A program made the translations under genes and the position numbers. Below are positions 41,220 to 50,800 of a stretch of DNA of 60,217 nt, piece by piece. Under the pieces are notes generated by a model. It worked only from the letters and a program-made list of their open reading frames with translations, was not told the origin of the DNA and made no database searches. The number at the start of each line of letters is the position of its first letter. Position 1 is the stretch's first letter. Source of the stretch: an uncultured Eubacteriales bacterium (GTDB taxonomy: Bacteria; Bacillota; Clostridia; Christensenellales; Aristaeellaceae). Where the stretch lies: contig CACYWL010000013.1 of the NCBI GenBank assembly GCA_902778055.1, positions 1-60,217 of the forward strand, in the 5' to 3' direction.

Positions 41220-42068
41220 TCAGGCCTGCGCCGCGGGATAGGAGATGATCAGGCCGCTGCGCTCGGCGTAATAGCTGTCCAGGCCGCGGGTGGGCAGGAT
41301 TTGCACCTTTGCGGCGTTCCAGCGGGAAAGGATCATCTGCTTCAGGGATTCGGCCATGGAGCTGTTCTGGCAGTGGCTGATGGCCATCTCCCCGCCGGCA
41401 TAGCCGTTCTCCTCCATGTCCCTGACAATCTTTTTCAGCGTCCGCTGCTCGCCGCGCATCAGCTCCTTCAGCTGAATCTCGCCCTCGGAGCTGCCGACGC
41501 CGATGACCCGGATGCCGAGCTTTCCGGCGATGAAGCCGGCGATCTTGTTGACCCGGCCGTTCTGCACCAGATTATGGAAGGAGGAGAGGGTGAAGATCGT
41601 GCGGCCGGTTTTCGCCATCTTCCGGCAGGCTTCGCAGATCTCGTCATAGGGAATCCCCTCCTGGATCATGCGGGCGGCCTTCTGCACCAGCAGGACCAGC
41701 TTCGGCCCGGTGGACAGGGAATCGATGACCTCAATCCTGCGGCCGGGGTCGGCGTCCAGGGCCATGTTTTTCCCGACCATGGCGCTGTTGTAGCTGCCGG
41801 AGAGACGGCCGGAAATCGTGAAGGCCAGGACGTGATCCGCCTTCCCGTATTCCGCCTCCCAGGCGGAGGGGGAGGGACAGGCGCTGCGGCTGCTGCGGGA
41901 AGCCTCCATGGCGTCCACCATCGCGGAAACGTCCAGCGTCCCGTCATCCACATAGTCCTTTCCGTCCAGGTTCAGGACGAAGGGGACGGATTCAAAGCCA
42001 ATTTCTTCAGACCCGGCTTCCAGCGACGTCAGATCGCAGCTGGAATCGGTAACAATCATCCATTTCAT
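41220..42068 (-). CDS. degV: DegV family fatty-acid-binding protein
   Basis: It is 282 aa from ATG 42068, which has TGGAGG 11 bases upstream; an ATG at 42077 is too close to that site. DegV features: MIVTDSSCDL at the start, FVLNLDGKDYVDDGTLD, CPSPSAWEAEY, LAFTISGRLSGSYNSA (the Ser-rich loop that holds the lipid head), IDSLSTGPKLVLLVQ and the C-terminal domain with YYAERSGLIISY. DegV/FakB proteins bring fatty acids to the FakA kinase for acyl-phosphate production. FakA is not nearby, as is usual for the extra FakB copies in Clostridia. Confidence 0.93.
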   Translation of the reverse strand: MKWMIVTDSSCDLTSLEAGSEEIGFESVPFVLNLDGKDYVDDGTLDVSAMVDAMEASRSSRSACPSPSAWEAEYGKADHVLAFTISGRLSGSYNSAMVGKNMALDADPGRRIEVIDSLSTGPKLVLLVQKAARMIQEGIPYDEICEACRKMAKTGRTIFTLSSFHNLVQNGRVNKIAGFIAGKLGIRVIGVGSSEGEIQLKELMRGEQRTLKKIVRDMEENGYAGGEMAISHCQNSSMAESLKQMILSRWNAAKVQILPTRGLDSYYAERSGLIISYPAAQA

Positions 42069-42204
42069 TTCTGTCATACCTCCAGTCTGCCCCGCGGGGG
42101 GTACATTCCGAAAGATTTTTCGCCGGCCTCCGAACAGAGTCCGGCAGTCTCTTTATACCCCCTTCTCCGGAAGATGTCAACCGGCCGCCCGGCCGAAAAA
42201 AAGA

Positions 42205-42233
42205 TGGACAGGATAGAAAATATGTGGTACAAT
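42205..42233 (+). promoter_or_regulatory. Promoter of the ABC transporter operon
   Basis: TGGACA (42205-42210), spacer 17, TACAAT (42228-42233), between DegV and the binding-protein gene. Confidence 0.7.
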
Positions 42234-42368
42234 ACGCCCCGAAAAGACAGGTTAATCGATGCGGGCCCGGGTGAGAAAGTGCCTTCCCGGGCGAGCGGGC
42301 GTCTTCCCGGACGGGGGAATCCGTCCTGAAGAATAAATACTCATCGGTTTGAGAAGGAGGTTTTTTCC

Positions 42369-43448
42369 ATGAAAAAGATGCTGTCCCTGCTGCTGGCCGT
42401 GCTGATGCTGCTCGGCTGCGTGTCTGCGGCCTCCGCGGAAGCGGATGCCGACCTGGTCGCCGCGGCCAAGGCCGAGGGCGAGCTGATCGTCTACGGCTCC
42501 TGCGAGGAGGAGTACCTGACGGCGGCCACCAAGCATTTTGAGGAGCTCTACGGGATCAAGGTCAGCGCGCAGCGCCTGTCCACCGGCGAGGTCGCGACCA
42601 AGATCGAGGAAGAGAACGGCAATCCCTCCGCGGACGTGTGGTTCGGCGGAACCAACAATCCCTATGACACCGTGGCGGCCAAGGGCCTGCTGGACAACAG
42701 CTATGTTCCCGCCAACGCGGCGAACCTGAGCAAGGACATCTACAAGGATCCGAACGGCTACTGGTACGGCATTTACACCGGCATCCTGGGCTTCATGGTC
42801 AACAAGGACGAGCTGGCCCGGAAGGGTCTGGAAGCGCCCAAGACCTGGGACGACCTGCTGAAGCCGGAATACAAGGATCTGATCTGGCTGTCCAACTACA
42901 ACACCGCCGGCACGGCGAAGCTGGTTGTCAACACCCTGCTGCAGATGAAGGGCCATGACGCGGGCATCCAGTATCTCGTGGATCTGGACAAGAACATCCA
43001 GGTGTACACCAAGTCCGGCTCCGGCCCCTCCAAGAACGTCGGTATCGGCGAGTGCACCATCGGCATCGGGTTCCTGCATGACGGCATCACCCAGATCGTG
43101 GACAACGGCTACGAGAACATCGAGCTGATCATCCCCGCGGACGGCACCTCCTGCGAGATCGGGCCGGTGGCGACCTTCAAGGGCGCGAAGCATCCCAACG
43201 CCGCGAAGCTGTTCATGGAATACGCCCTGAGCCCCGAGTGCGTCGAGCTGGGCGCGAAGAACGGCTCCTATCAGTTCCTGGTTCTCAACAACGCCAAGCA
43301 GCCTGAAGAGGCGGCCAAGTTCGGCCTGGATCCCAGCCTGGTCTGGGACGGCTACAACTTCGCGGATGCGGCGGAGAACACCGCCAAGTACGTCGAAGAA
43401 GTGATGGCGGCCCTGGGCGGCGGCGACGACCGCTTCAAGACCGAGTAA
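42369..43448 (+). CDS. ABC transporter substrate-binding protein (FbpA/AfuA-like)
   Basis: It is 359 aa with a signal peptide (KKMLSLLLAVLMLLGCVSAA; the LLGC could be a lipobox, with Cys18). The mature protein has the two-lobe pattern of the iron(III)/AfuA family: ELIVYGSCEEEYLTAATKHF, GIKVSAQRLSTGEVATKI, PSADVWFGGTNNPYDT, YWYGIYTGILGFMVNKDELA and GIGFLHDGITQIVDNGY. The paired Tyr ligands of true FbpA are not evident, and related proteins bind phosphorylated sugars (AfuA), phosphonates or phosphoglycerate, so the substrate is open. AAGGAGG lies upstream of the ATG. The permease and ATPase follow, with a hairpin-rich gap behind this gene. Confidence 0.88.
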   Translation: MKKMLSLLLAVLMLLGCVSAASAEADADLVAAAKAEGELIVYGSCEEEYLTAATKHFEELYGIKVSAQRLSTGEVATKIEEENGNPSADVWFGGTNNPYDTVAAKGLLDNSYVPANAANLSKDIYKDPNGYWYGIYTGILGFMVNKDELARKGLEAPKTWDDLLKPEYKDLIWLSNYNTAGTAKLVVNTLLQMKGHDAGIQYLVDLDKNIQVYTKSGSGPSKNVGIGECTIGIGFLHDGITQIVDNGYENIELIIPADGTSCEIGPVATFKGAKHPNAAKLFMEYALSPECVELGAKNGSYQFLVLNNAKQPEEAAKFGLDPSLVWDGYNFADAAENTAKYVEEVMAALGGGDDRFKTE

Positions 43449-43466
43449 TTCACGGAGAAACGACGG

Positions 43467-43602
43467 ATCCCCGCCCCCAGGGGCGGGGATTTTCAAAATC
43501 GGGGGAAGCGGGCCGCGGGGGACGACCCCGCGGCCTTCCCCTGAAGGAAACAGGGAAAACCGGTCCGCTCCCGGGAAAAGGAAGGTCCCTTTCCCGGAGC
43601 GC
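43467..43602 (+). promoter_or_regulatory. Three successive strong hairpins between binding-protein and permease genes
   Basis: Hairpin 1 at 43467-43490 (ATCCCCGCC / GGCGGGGAT) followed by TTTTC. Hairpin 2 at 43502-43541: GGGGAA / TTCCCC plus GGCCGCGGGG / CCCCGCGGCC. Hairpin 3 at 43566-43602: CGCTCC / GGAGCG with GGGAAA / TTTCCC. Together they fill the gap and would cut permease/ATPase expression relative to the binding protein, either by partial termination or by protecting the upstream mRNA. Confidence 0.75.
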
Positions 43603-43631
43603 GAAAAGGGAAAACGAGAGGGGGAATCTCC

Positions 43632-45344
43632 GTGGCGGGAACCCAGGGCAGGGATCTGGACCGCAAAAAGCTGATGGCGGATCCGATCATGATGACCACG
43701 ATCGTGGTGCTGATTGCCTTTCTGACGCTGTTTATCCTCTATCCGCTGGCCATCCTGCTGGTGGACAGCATGTTCGGCTCCAGCGGATTCACGCTGGATA
43801 CCTTCCGGCGGGTGCTGGCCATGGCCTCTTTCCGGACGGCCATCGGGAACACGATGAAAATCGGCCTGCTGGTGGGGGTGCTTTCCACCGCCATCGGCCT
43901 GCTGTTTGCCTATGTGGAGGTCTATGTCCGGATGCGGAGGTTCACCGGCGGGCTGTTCCGGCTCATTTCCATGCTGCCCGTGGTTTCCCCGCCCTTCGTG
44001 CTGAGCCTCTCCATGATCATGCTCTTCGGCAAGGCCGGGCTGATCACCCGGTTCCTGCTGGGCATCTATGACAACAATGTCTACGGATACTGGGGCATTG
44101 TCATCGTGCAGACGATGACCTTCTTCCCGGTGTGCTACATGATGCTGCGGGGCCTGCTGAAGAACATCGATCCCTCCCTGGAGGAGGCCTCCCGGGATAT
44201 GGGCGCCAGCCGCATGAAGGTGTTCACCTCCGTGACGCTGCCGCTCCTGCTGCCCGGCCTGGGCAACGCGTTCCTGGTCACCTTCATTGAGTCCATCGCC
44301 GACTTCGCCAACCCGATGATCATCGGCGGCAGCTATGACACGCTGGCGACGAGCATCTACCTGCAGATCACCGGAGCCATGGACAAGGAGGGCGCCGCGG
44401 CGATGGCGGTGGTGCTGCTGGTGATCACCCTGGGGATGTTCGCGGTCCAGAAATACTATCTGGAGGCGAAGACCGCCGCGACGCTGACCGGCAAGGCCAG
44501 CCGGGGCCGGATGCTGATCGAGGACAGCTCCGTCCGGATTCCGCTGACCATCCTCTGCAGCCTGGTGGCGGTGTTCGTCATCGCGATGTATCTGTGCGTG
44601 CCCATCGGCGCGCTGTTCCCGACCTGGGGATACAAGTTCACGCCGCTGACCTTCAAGTGGTTTGAGCAGGTCTTCACCAAGTACCGCGGGCTGCAGGCCT
44701 TCCGGGACAGCTTCGTGCTCTCCCTGATCGCCTCGCCGATTACCGCGCTGCTCTCCATGATCATTTCCTACCTGGTGGTCAAGAAGAAATTCAAGGCCAA
44801 GGGCTTCATCGAGGCGGTTTCCATCCTGGCGATGGCGGTGCCCGGCACCGTGCTGGGCGTCGGATACATCCGGGGCTTTGCGGGCGGCCTGTTCCATTCC
44901 GGATTCCTGTCCGGGATCTACGGCACGGGGCTGATCCTGGTGATCGTGTTCATCGTCCGCTCCCTGCCCACGGGTACGCGCAGCGGCATCTCCGCCCTGC
45001 GGCAGATCGACAAGAGCATCGAGGAATCCGCCTATGACATGGGCGCGAACAGCCTGAAGGTGTTTACCTCGGTGACGCTGCCGCTGATCAAGGATTCGTT
45101 CCTGTCCGGCCTGGTGACCGCCTTTGTCCGGTCCATTACGGCGATTTCCGCCATTATTCTGCTGGTGACGCCCAGCTACCTGCTGATTACCGTCCAGATC
45201 AATGAGTTTGCGGAGAAGGGCGCCTTCAGCATCGCCTGTGCCTTTGCCACGATTCTGATTTTGATTACCTACGGCGCGGTGCTGCTGATGAACCTGTTCA
45301 TCCGGTTCTTCGGCACCAGCAGAACACAGAGGGAGGAGACCTGA
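43632..45344 (+). CDS. ABC transporter permease, two fused domains (FbpB-like)
   Basis: It is 570 aa from a GTG at 43632 behind GAGGGGGAA. About twelve membrane helices form two homologous halves. Each half has an EAA loop for the ATPase: EEASRDMGASRMKVFTSVTL (about 180-199) and EESAYDMGANSLKVFTSVTL (about 465-484). Such fused permeases occur in the iron(III)/AfuB and related families. It works with the binding protein before and the ATPase after; the ATPase gene starts two bases past its stop. Confidence 0.93.
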   Translation: MAGTQGRDLDRKKLMADPIMMTTIVVLIAFLTLFILYPLAILLVDSMFGSSGFTLDTFRRVLAMASFRTAIGNTMKIGLLVGVLSTAIGLLFAYVEVYVRMRRFTGGLFRLISMLPVVSPPFVLSLSMIMLFGKAGLITRFLLGIYDNNVYGYWGIVIVQTMTFFPVCYMMLRGLLKNIDPSLEEASRDMGASRMKVFTSVTLPLLLPGLGNAFLVTFIESIADFANPMIIGGSYDTLATSIYLQITGAMDKEGAAAMAVVLLVITLGMFAVQKYYLEAKTAATLTGKASRGRMLIEDSSVRIPLTILCSLVAVFVIAMYLCVPIGALFPTWGYKFTPLTFKWFEQVFTKYRGLQAFRDSFVLSLIASPITALLSMIISYLVVKKKFKAKGFIEAVSILAMAVPGTVLGVGYIRGFAGGLFHSGFLSGIYGTGLILVIVFIVRSLPTGTRSGISALRQIDKSIEESAYDMGANSLKVFTSVTLPLIKDSFLSGLVTAFVRSITAISAIILLVTPSYLLITVQINEFAEKGAFSIACAFATILILITYGAVLLMNLFIRFFGTSRTQREET

Positions 45345-45346
45345 AA

Positions 45347-46435
45347 ATGAGCGAAATGCATGTCAAACAGCCCAAGGGCGTGAAGCTGGATCATATTTCC
45401 AAGATCTATCAGGACCCCAAGACGAAGAAGGATTTCTACGCCGTGCATGACGTGGAGCTGGACATCGCTCCCGGCAGCTTCGTCACCCTGCTCGGCCCCA
45501 GCGGCTGCGGCAAGACGACGACCCTGCGGATGATCGCCGGCTTCGAGAGCCCGGACGAGGGAGAAATCTATCTGGGCGGGGAGCCCATCAACGAGCTGAC
45601 GCCCAACAAGCGGGACACGGCCATGGTCTTCCAGAGCTACGCCCTGTTCCCGCACTACAATGTCTTCGACAACGTGGCCTACGGCCTGAAGCTGCGGAAG
45701 GTGCCCCGGGACGAGATCCGGACCCGGGTGGAAAGGATCCTGAAGCTGGTGGAGCTGTCCGGCATGGAGCAGCGCATGACCAACCAGCTCTCCGGCGGCC
45801 AGCAGCAGCGCGTCGCGCTGGCCCGGGCCCTGGTGGTTGAGCCGGGCGTGCTGCTTTTTGACGAGCCGCTGAGCAACCTGGACGCGAAGCTGCGGGTGCA
45901 GATGCGGACGGAAATCCGCCGTATCCAGCAGGCGCTGGGAATCACCGCGGTTTATGTCACCCATGACCAGAGCGAGGCCATGGCCATCTCGGATCAGATC
46001 ATCCTGATGAAGCAGGGCGTGATCGCGCAGATGGGATCGCCGACGGAGATCTATTACCGGCCGAACAGCGAGTTTGTGGCGGACTTCATCGGGGAGTGCA
46101 ATTTCCTGCACGGGAAGATTTCCGGCAACGCGGAGAAGGGATGCATCGTGGCCCTGGAGGCCGGCAAGGTGGCCGTGCAGACGGAGAAGAGCCGGAAGGT
46201 CGGGGAGGACTGCGAGATCGTGCTGCGGCCCGAAGCAATCACCATCGGGGAGCAGGGCCTCCTGCCCTGCACGGTGGAGCTGAGCTGCTTCATGGGAAGC
46301 TATCAGAACTATCATGTCCGGGTGGGAAGCGAGCTGGTCAAAATCACCGACAACTGCCCGCTGAACAAGAAAGTCTTCCGGGAAGGCGAGCAGGCCATGA
46401 TCTCCTTCGATCCCGCCTGCGCGCATCTGCTGTAA
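45347..46435 (+). CDS. ABC transporter ATPase (PotA/FbpC type)
   Basis: It is 362 aa. The nucleotide-binding domain has Walker A GPSGCGKTT, Q-loop AMVFQSYALFPH, signature LSGGQQQRVALARAL, Walker B VLLFDEPLSNLD and the His switch VYVTHDQSEAM. The C-terminal 100 residues form a TOBE-type regulatory domain (NFLHGKISGN ... EIVLRPEAITIG), as in importers of ions, polyamines and sugar phosphates. It starts two bases after the permease stop behind GGGAGGAG and completes the operon 42369-46435. Confidence 0.95.
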   Translation: MSEMHVKQPKGVKLDHISKIYQDPKTKKDFYAVHDVELDIAPGSFVTLLGPSGCGKTTTLRMIAGFESPDEGEIYLGGEPINELTPNKRDTAMVFQSYALFPHYNVFDNVAYGLKLRKVPRDEIRTRVERILKLVELSGMEQRMTNQLSGGQQQRVALARALVVEPGVLLFDEPLSNLDAKLRVQMRTEIRRIQQALGITAVYVTHDQSEAMAISDQIILMKQGVIAQMGSPTEIYYRPNSEFVADFIGECNFLHGKISGNAEKGCIVALEAGKVAVQTEKSRKVGEDCEIVLRPEAITIGEQGLLPCTVELSCFMGSYQNYHVRVGSELVKITDNCPLNKKVFREGEQAMISFDPACAHLL

Positions 46436-46474
46436 GCGCAGGAAGACCCCGAAGACGGAATGGAGGAACCGAAG

Positions 46475-47053
46475 ATGATCAGGGATCTCGTGACGGCCAA
46501 CCGGAGCTACCGGGGGTTTGATCCCTCCCGGAAAGTCACCCGGGAGGAGTTGACGGAGTTCGTGGAATGCGCCCGGCTGACGCCCTCCGGGGCCAACCGG
46601 CAGCCCCTCCGCTACTATCTGGCCTGGGAAAAGGAGCAGACGGAGAAGATTCAGCCGCTGACCCGCTGGGGTGCCGCCCTGCCGGAGCGGCATCTGCCGG
46701 ACGCGGACAAGCTGCCCCCCGCGTTTATCGTGATCTGCGCGGAGACGCTCTGGGCGCCCAATCCGGCGGCCTGCCAGAAGGAGGTGGGCATTGCCGCCCA
46801 GACCATCCTGCTGGCCGCGACGGAGGCGGGGCTGGGAGGCCTCATGATCGCCAACTTCCAGGCGGATGCGCTGGCCCGGGCGCTGGAGCTGCCGGAGCAT
46901 CTGGTTCCGCAGCTGGTGCTGGCCATCGGCCGGCCGGCGGAGAAGGTCGTGCTGACCGAGGCGGAGCCGGGCGGCTCCCTGAACTATTACCGCGATGAGC
47001 AGGACGTGCACTATGTGCCGAAAAGACCCCTGCGGGACCTGCTGATCAACTGA
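46475..47053 (+). CDS. Nitroreductase family protein
   Basis: It is 192 aa from ATG 46475 with GGAGG 9 bases upstream; an ATG at 46460 has no such site. The FMN site is visible in VTANRSYRGFDPSRKVT (the RS-R pattern), ECARLTPSGANRQPLRYYLA and the later EAGLGGLMIANFQ. Family members reduce nitro groups, quinones or enones with NAD(P)H. The neighbour is the ABC operon; it begins 39 bases after the ATPase stop, so it may be read through. No special context hints at its substrate. Confidence 0.88.
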   Translation: MIRDLVTANRSYRGFDPSRKVTREELTEFVECARLTPSGANRQPLRYYLAWEKEQTEKIQPLTRWGAALPERHLPDADKLPPAFIVICAETLWAPNPAACQKEVGIAAQTILLAATEAGLGGLMIANFQADALARALELPEHLVPQLVLAIGRPAEKVVLTEAEPGGSLNYYRDEQDVHYVPKRPLRDLLIN

Positions 47054-47107
47054 AAAAAGCCGGCGGCCGCGGGAAGACGGCCGCCGGGATCCGGAAACAG
47101 AAGAAAA

Positions 47108-47151
47108 GGCGCCTCTGAATGACCTTTACATTCAGGGGCGCCGTTTTTTTT
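47108..47151 (+). terminator. Terminator after the nitroreductase gene
   Basis: GGCGCC-T-CTGAAT (47108-47120) pairs with ATTCAG-GG-GGCGCC (47130-47142), then eight T. The motif CATTCAGG occurs twice more by 47190. Confidence 0.85.
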
Positions 47152-47219
47152 CATGGCCGTGCATTCAGGGACGCTTTGGAGTGCCGGGCATTCAGGCGGC
47201 TTTCCGAAATAAAGGTCAA

Positions 47220-47807
47220 TCACAGCTGCTTCTGAATGACAAAGCATTCCGGCGCGCCGGGACCGGCGTTCAGGAAGCGCTGGTGCAGCACATTGTATTC
47301 CCGGTTGGAGAGGCCGGAAAAAAGACCGATGAGCTCCTGTAGCTCCCTGGCGCCCTCCGCGTGTCCCGGATAGGCGCAGAGGACCAGCACGCCCATGGGC
47401 CGGAGCAGGTCCAGCGCCTTCAGAACCGCCTCCCGGGTCGTTTCCCACAGGGTGGTCACCTCATGACGGCCTCCCGGCAGCCAACCCAGATTGAAAACCA
47501 CCGCCTGAACCGGCTCCGAAACATGGCGGTCCATCTCCTGATGCCCCGCCTGAAAGAGGCTGGCCCGATCCCGGAGCCCGTTTTCCTCCAGCAGCCTCTC
47601 CGTGTTCTGAAGGGCCTGCGGCTGGACATCAAAGGCATACACATGTCCCCCGGGCCCGACCGCCTCGCACAGGAACAGCGTGTCATGCCCGTTGCCCATC
47701 GTTGCGTCCACGACCCGGTCCCCGGGACGAACCGCCCGGAGGAGCACCTCCCGGGCCAGATATCTGGCCGATTTCAGTTCATAGGCGGGTTGATTTGTCT
47801 CTTCCAT
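47220..47807 (-). CDS. mnmM: tRNA 5-aminomethyluridine(34) methyltransferase MnmM (YtqB family)
   Basis: It is 195 aa from the ATG at 47807 behind AGGAGGAAAAAAG. The SAM-binding motif is RVVDATMGNGHDTLFLCEAV, then VYAFDVQPQALQNTERLL, VQAVVFNLGWLPGGRHEVTT and LVLCAYPGHAEGA. This matches the YtqB/PF06962 methyltransferases, which in Bacillus complete the mnm5U modification of wobble uridine in some tRNAs. It sits alone on the minus strand, and its end lies in a cluster of ATTCAGG repeats. The assignment rests on motif order and length. Confidence 0.88.
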   Translation of the reverse strand: MEETNQPAYELKSARYLAREVLLRAVRPGDRVVDATMGNGHDTLFLCEAVGPGGHVYAFDVQPQALQNTERLLEENGLRDRASLFQAGHQEMDRHVSEPVQAVVFNLGWLPGGRHEVTTLWETTREAVLKALDLLRPMGVLVLCAYPGHAEGARELQELIGLFSGLSNREYNVLHQRFLNAGPGAPECFVIQKQL

Positions 47808-47892
47808 CTTTTTTCCTCCTGAATATCGCGGATCCCCGCGGCGCGGAATGAAGCGCGGCCGGGGAAAAGGGAACGGGCCGATCCGGATTTCA

Positions 47893-50800
47893 TCACGGTC
47901 CGCTCACGGTTTTTTCCAGGATTTCCCCGGTATACAGGTCCGTCAGAATATCCTCCCGGGAGCCGTCGGTGAACTGCAGCACATACTTGAGATACCGCCC
48001 GTTTTCGGGGACAAGTTCGTTCGGCACGACCTCCAGCCGGACCGGCTCCTCCAGCGAAAGCAGGATGGTCTCGTCATAGTCCAGCGTGTTCCAGTTGGCC
48101 ATCCGATCCGTGCCCACATAGACCCTGTTTTCAATCGCCGCCTCGGCGATTTCCAGAAGCTCCCGGTTGGTCCTTTTATCCTCCGGATCCAAGTAGGCTC
48201 CGCGCCGGCTGAGCTCCACGGAGCTGTCCAGCAGCCGGAGCTTTCCGTCCGTGACCTCCGCGGTGAGCTGTACGCTGCTCGTATCGCTGAAGCCGCCGTC
48301 CGTGTCCAGGCCAGCCCCCGTGGGCCGGCAGGTCCCGCTGTCCTGATAGAAATAGATCATATCGGGGGTCAATATCCAGCGGTTTTCAGAGATCTGCTCC
48401 TCGCCCGTCCGCAGGAAATGCCCCTGGGTCATTACGGCCAGCCCGCTCAGCTCCGCGATCCACTCCGAACCTTCCTTTCGCATCAGCGCGACCGAGACAT
48501 CCCGGATTTCCCGGACCGGCTCCGCCTGCCCCTCGGTCTGCTTCTCCCGGACCACGCAAAGGCTCACACTGCCGGACTCGATCTGCCCGGCCCGCTCCGC
48601 GCTGACCGGCGCAACGGCCCGGATACTGAAAACAGGATCGGAGCTGACCCGGATCTCCTCCTCCAGTACCAGGGGACGGTTCGCGAAGAACGCCGCCTCC
48701 GTCCCGATGCGGCCGGCATCGATTTCCTCTCCGCCGGGGACGCCGAAGCGGGCGCCCTCCGGAAAGCGCAGCCGGACCGGCTCGCTGTCCGCGTTTCTTT
48801 GCCGGAAGGAGAAGGTCACCTCCCGAAGGGGCTGATCCCGCAGCCTGCCCTCCCGATCCCGCAGAACCAGGAAACAGGCGGTTCGGGCATGGGGCGGAAG
48901 CACTGCCTCGTCCGGCAGCTCAAAGCTGTCGAAGTCGGTGCCGTTGACGGCCGGGCTCCTCATCTCCAGCAGGACGGTTTCGTCCGTGTCATTCGAGAGG
49001 ATCAGCCCCAGCGCGAGGCCGTCGTCCGCGGTAAAGACATGGACCAGATCCGCGCGGAGGCCGTCGGCCTCCAGCAGGTTCCTTTCCTCGGGGAAGTCTC
49101 CCGCCGCCCGCAGCGGGATTCCCTCCGGCAGCCGAAGCCGGAGCGGCTCCTTCTGCTCCGCCCGGGCCGCGGAGTAGGCGGACAGGCCGGGATACAGCTC
49201 GATTTCCCGGATCTCCGTCCGCCCGCAGCGCTCCAGCAGATGATCGATTCCCGACAGGTACAGCCGGGCCTTATCCTCCGTGCTCAGGGCGTAATCGGAC
49301 ACCGTGACCCGATTCTCCATGGTGAAGGGAACGTACACGTCCGTTCCCGGCGCCGCGCAGACGGTGACGGAGGTGCCGACGTGAATCCCGTCCAGCGCCA
49401 GCACTCCCTGGAAATCGAAGGCCTCAGGCCCTTCATTCAGCAAGCGCAGCAGCCCCTCGACTTTTCCCTCCGCGTTTTGAGAAAGACTCACCGCCTGCCA
49501 GGTCACGCTCCCGTTCCGGAGCGTGCACAGAGGAGGCCTGTCCTTCGGCGCGAAGGAGGAGACATCGCAGCCCTCAAGACGGATCCGCGCCGTAAAGGGA
49601 CGGGCTTTGCCGCCTTTCTCCTCCGGATTCCGGAGCTCCAGAGGAATCGTTACCTCTGAGATTTCCGCGAGTCCGGTGAGGGCCTCCTCCTGGAAAATCA
49701 GCTTTATCTCCTCGGTTTCTCCCGGCTCCAGAGACAGGTACGAGCGCCTCTCCGCGGTCCGGGTTCCGTTCAGAACGACCGGCAGCTGATCCGCCTTGAT
49801 CCGGTGATCCGTGTCGTTCTTCAGGCGGAGGGTCATCTCGACGAGGGGATTCAGCCGGGTGTTCCGCAGCACCGCCTCCGCCTCCAGGGACAGGCCGGAT
49901 TCCGCCGGCAGGCTGCATTCCGTCTTCAGCGCGGTGTACCGATGGTTCCAGATCGGCACCGGCAGGCTGGCCCATTCGTTCTGCTGCAGGTCGGTCACCT
50001 GGAAGAAGGCGTACAGGCTGCCGCTCTCCCACTGCTCGGAAAAGCGGAGATGCCAGTCGCAGGGCAGGGAAAGCACCCTCCCGCCGTAGCCGTTGTACAG
50101 CTCCCAGTCCGCGAAGCCGGGCATGGCCTTTTCCGGATCGGGCAGGTACCGGATCGGGCACATGAAGACCACCTGCGTGTAGCCCTTCTCCGTAAAGGCC
50201 AGGCGGTTGGTGTAGGTTTCGGAAACCCGGTCGTAGACATAGGTGCGCTCAATCTTCAGCTCCCCCGTCTCCGGATCCGGCAGGCAGTAGTACAGGACGT
50301 ACGCATCCGACTTTTTTTCTCCGGAGGTGGAGTAATCCGTGTACCAGGCCTCGATCAGATAGTATTTTCCGTCATTCAACCGGGTAAAGCTCACGGGCCC
50401 CGTCAGAATGCCGCTCTCCGCGTCGGTTACATACATCGCGCGGCCCCGGTACTCCGCGGAAACCGTTCCGTCCTCCGAAATCTCCGCCTCCTCGACGGAC
50501 AGCGGAAACAGCGCCGTGCCCGAATCGGAGAAGGAGCCGTCCATCACCATCAGCTCCGCGCTCAGCGCCTCGGCCCGCTGCGCTTCGGTCAGCCGCAGGG
50601 AGAGGGGATGGACTCCCTCCGCGTCCGAAGGCGTCTCCTCCGTCCGCATCCTGCTCCAGTCCACGAAATGGGTTCCCGTCAGCTCGGATCCGAAATGCTC
50701 CAGATATCGGGTGTAGCCGCTGCTGAAGGTCAGGCGGCGGTAATCATTCCTCCAGGAGGAGAGATACTGCCGCTTGTTGGTATAGGGGTGATAGACCGAC

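Noticed and set aside
42252..44897. 881-codon open frame antisense to the ABC transporter genes
   Set aside because: It mirrors the real genes, is rich in His, Gln, Arg and Gly, has no ribosome site and no domain. Long antisense frames are expected from the GC-rich codon bias of this region.
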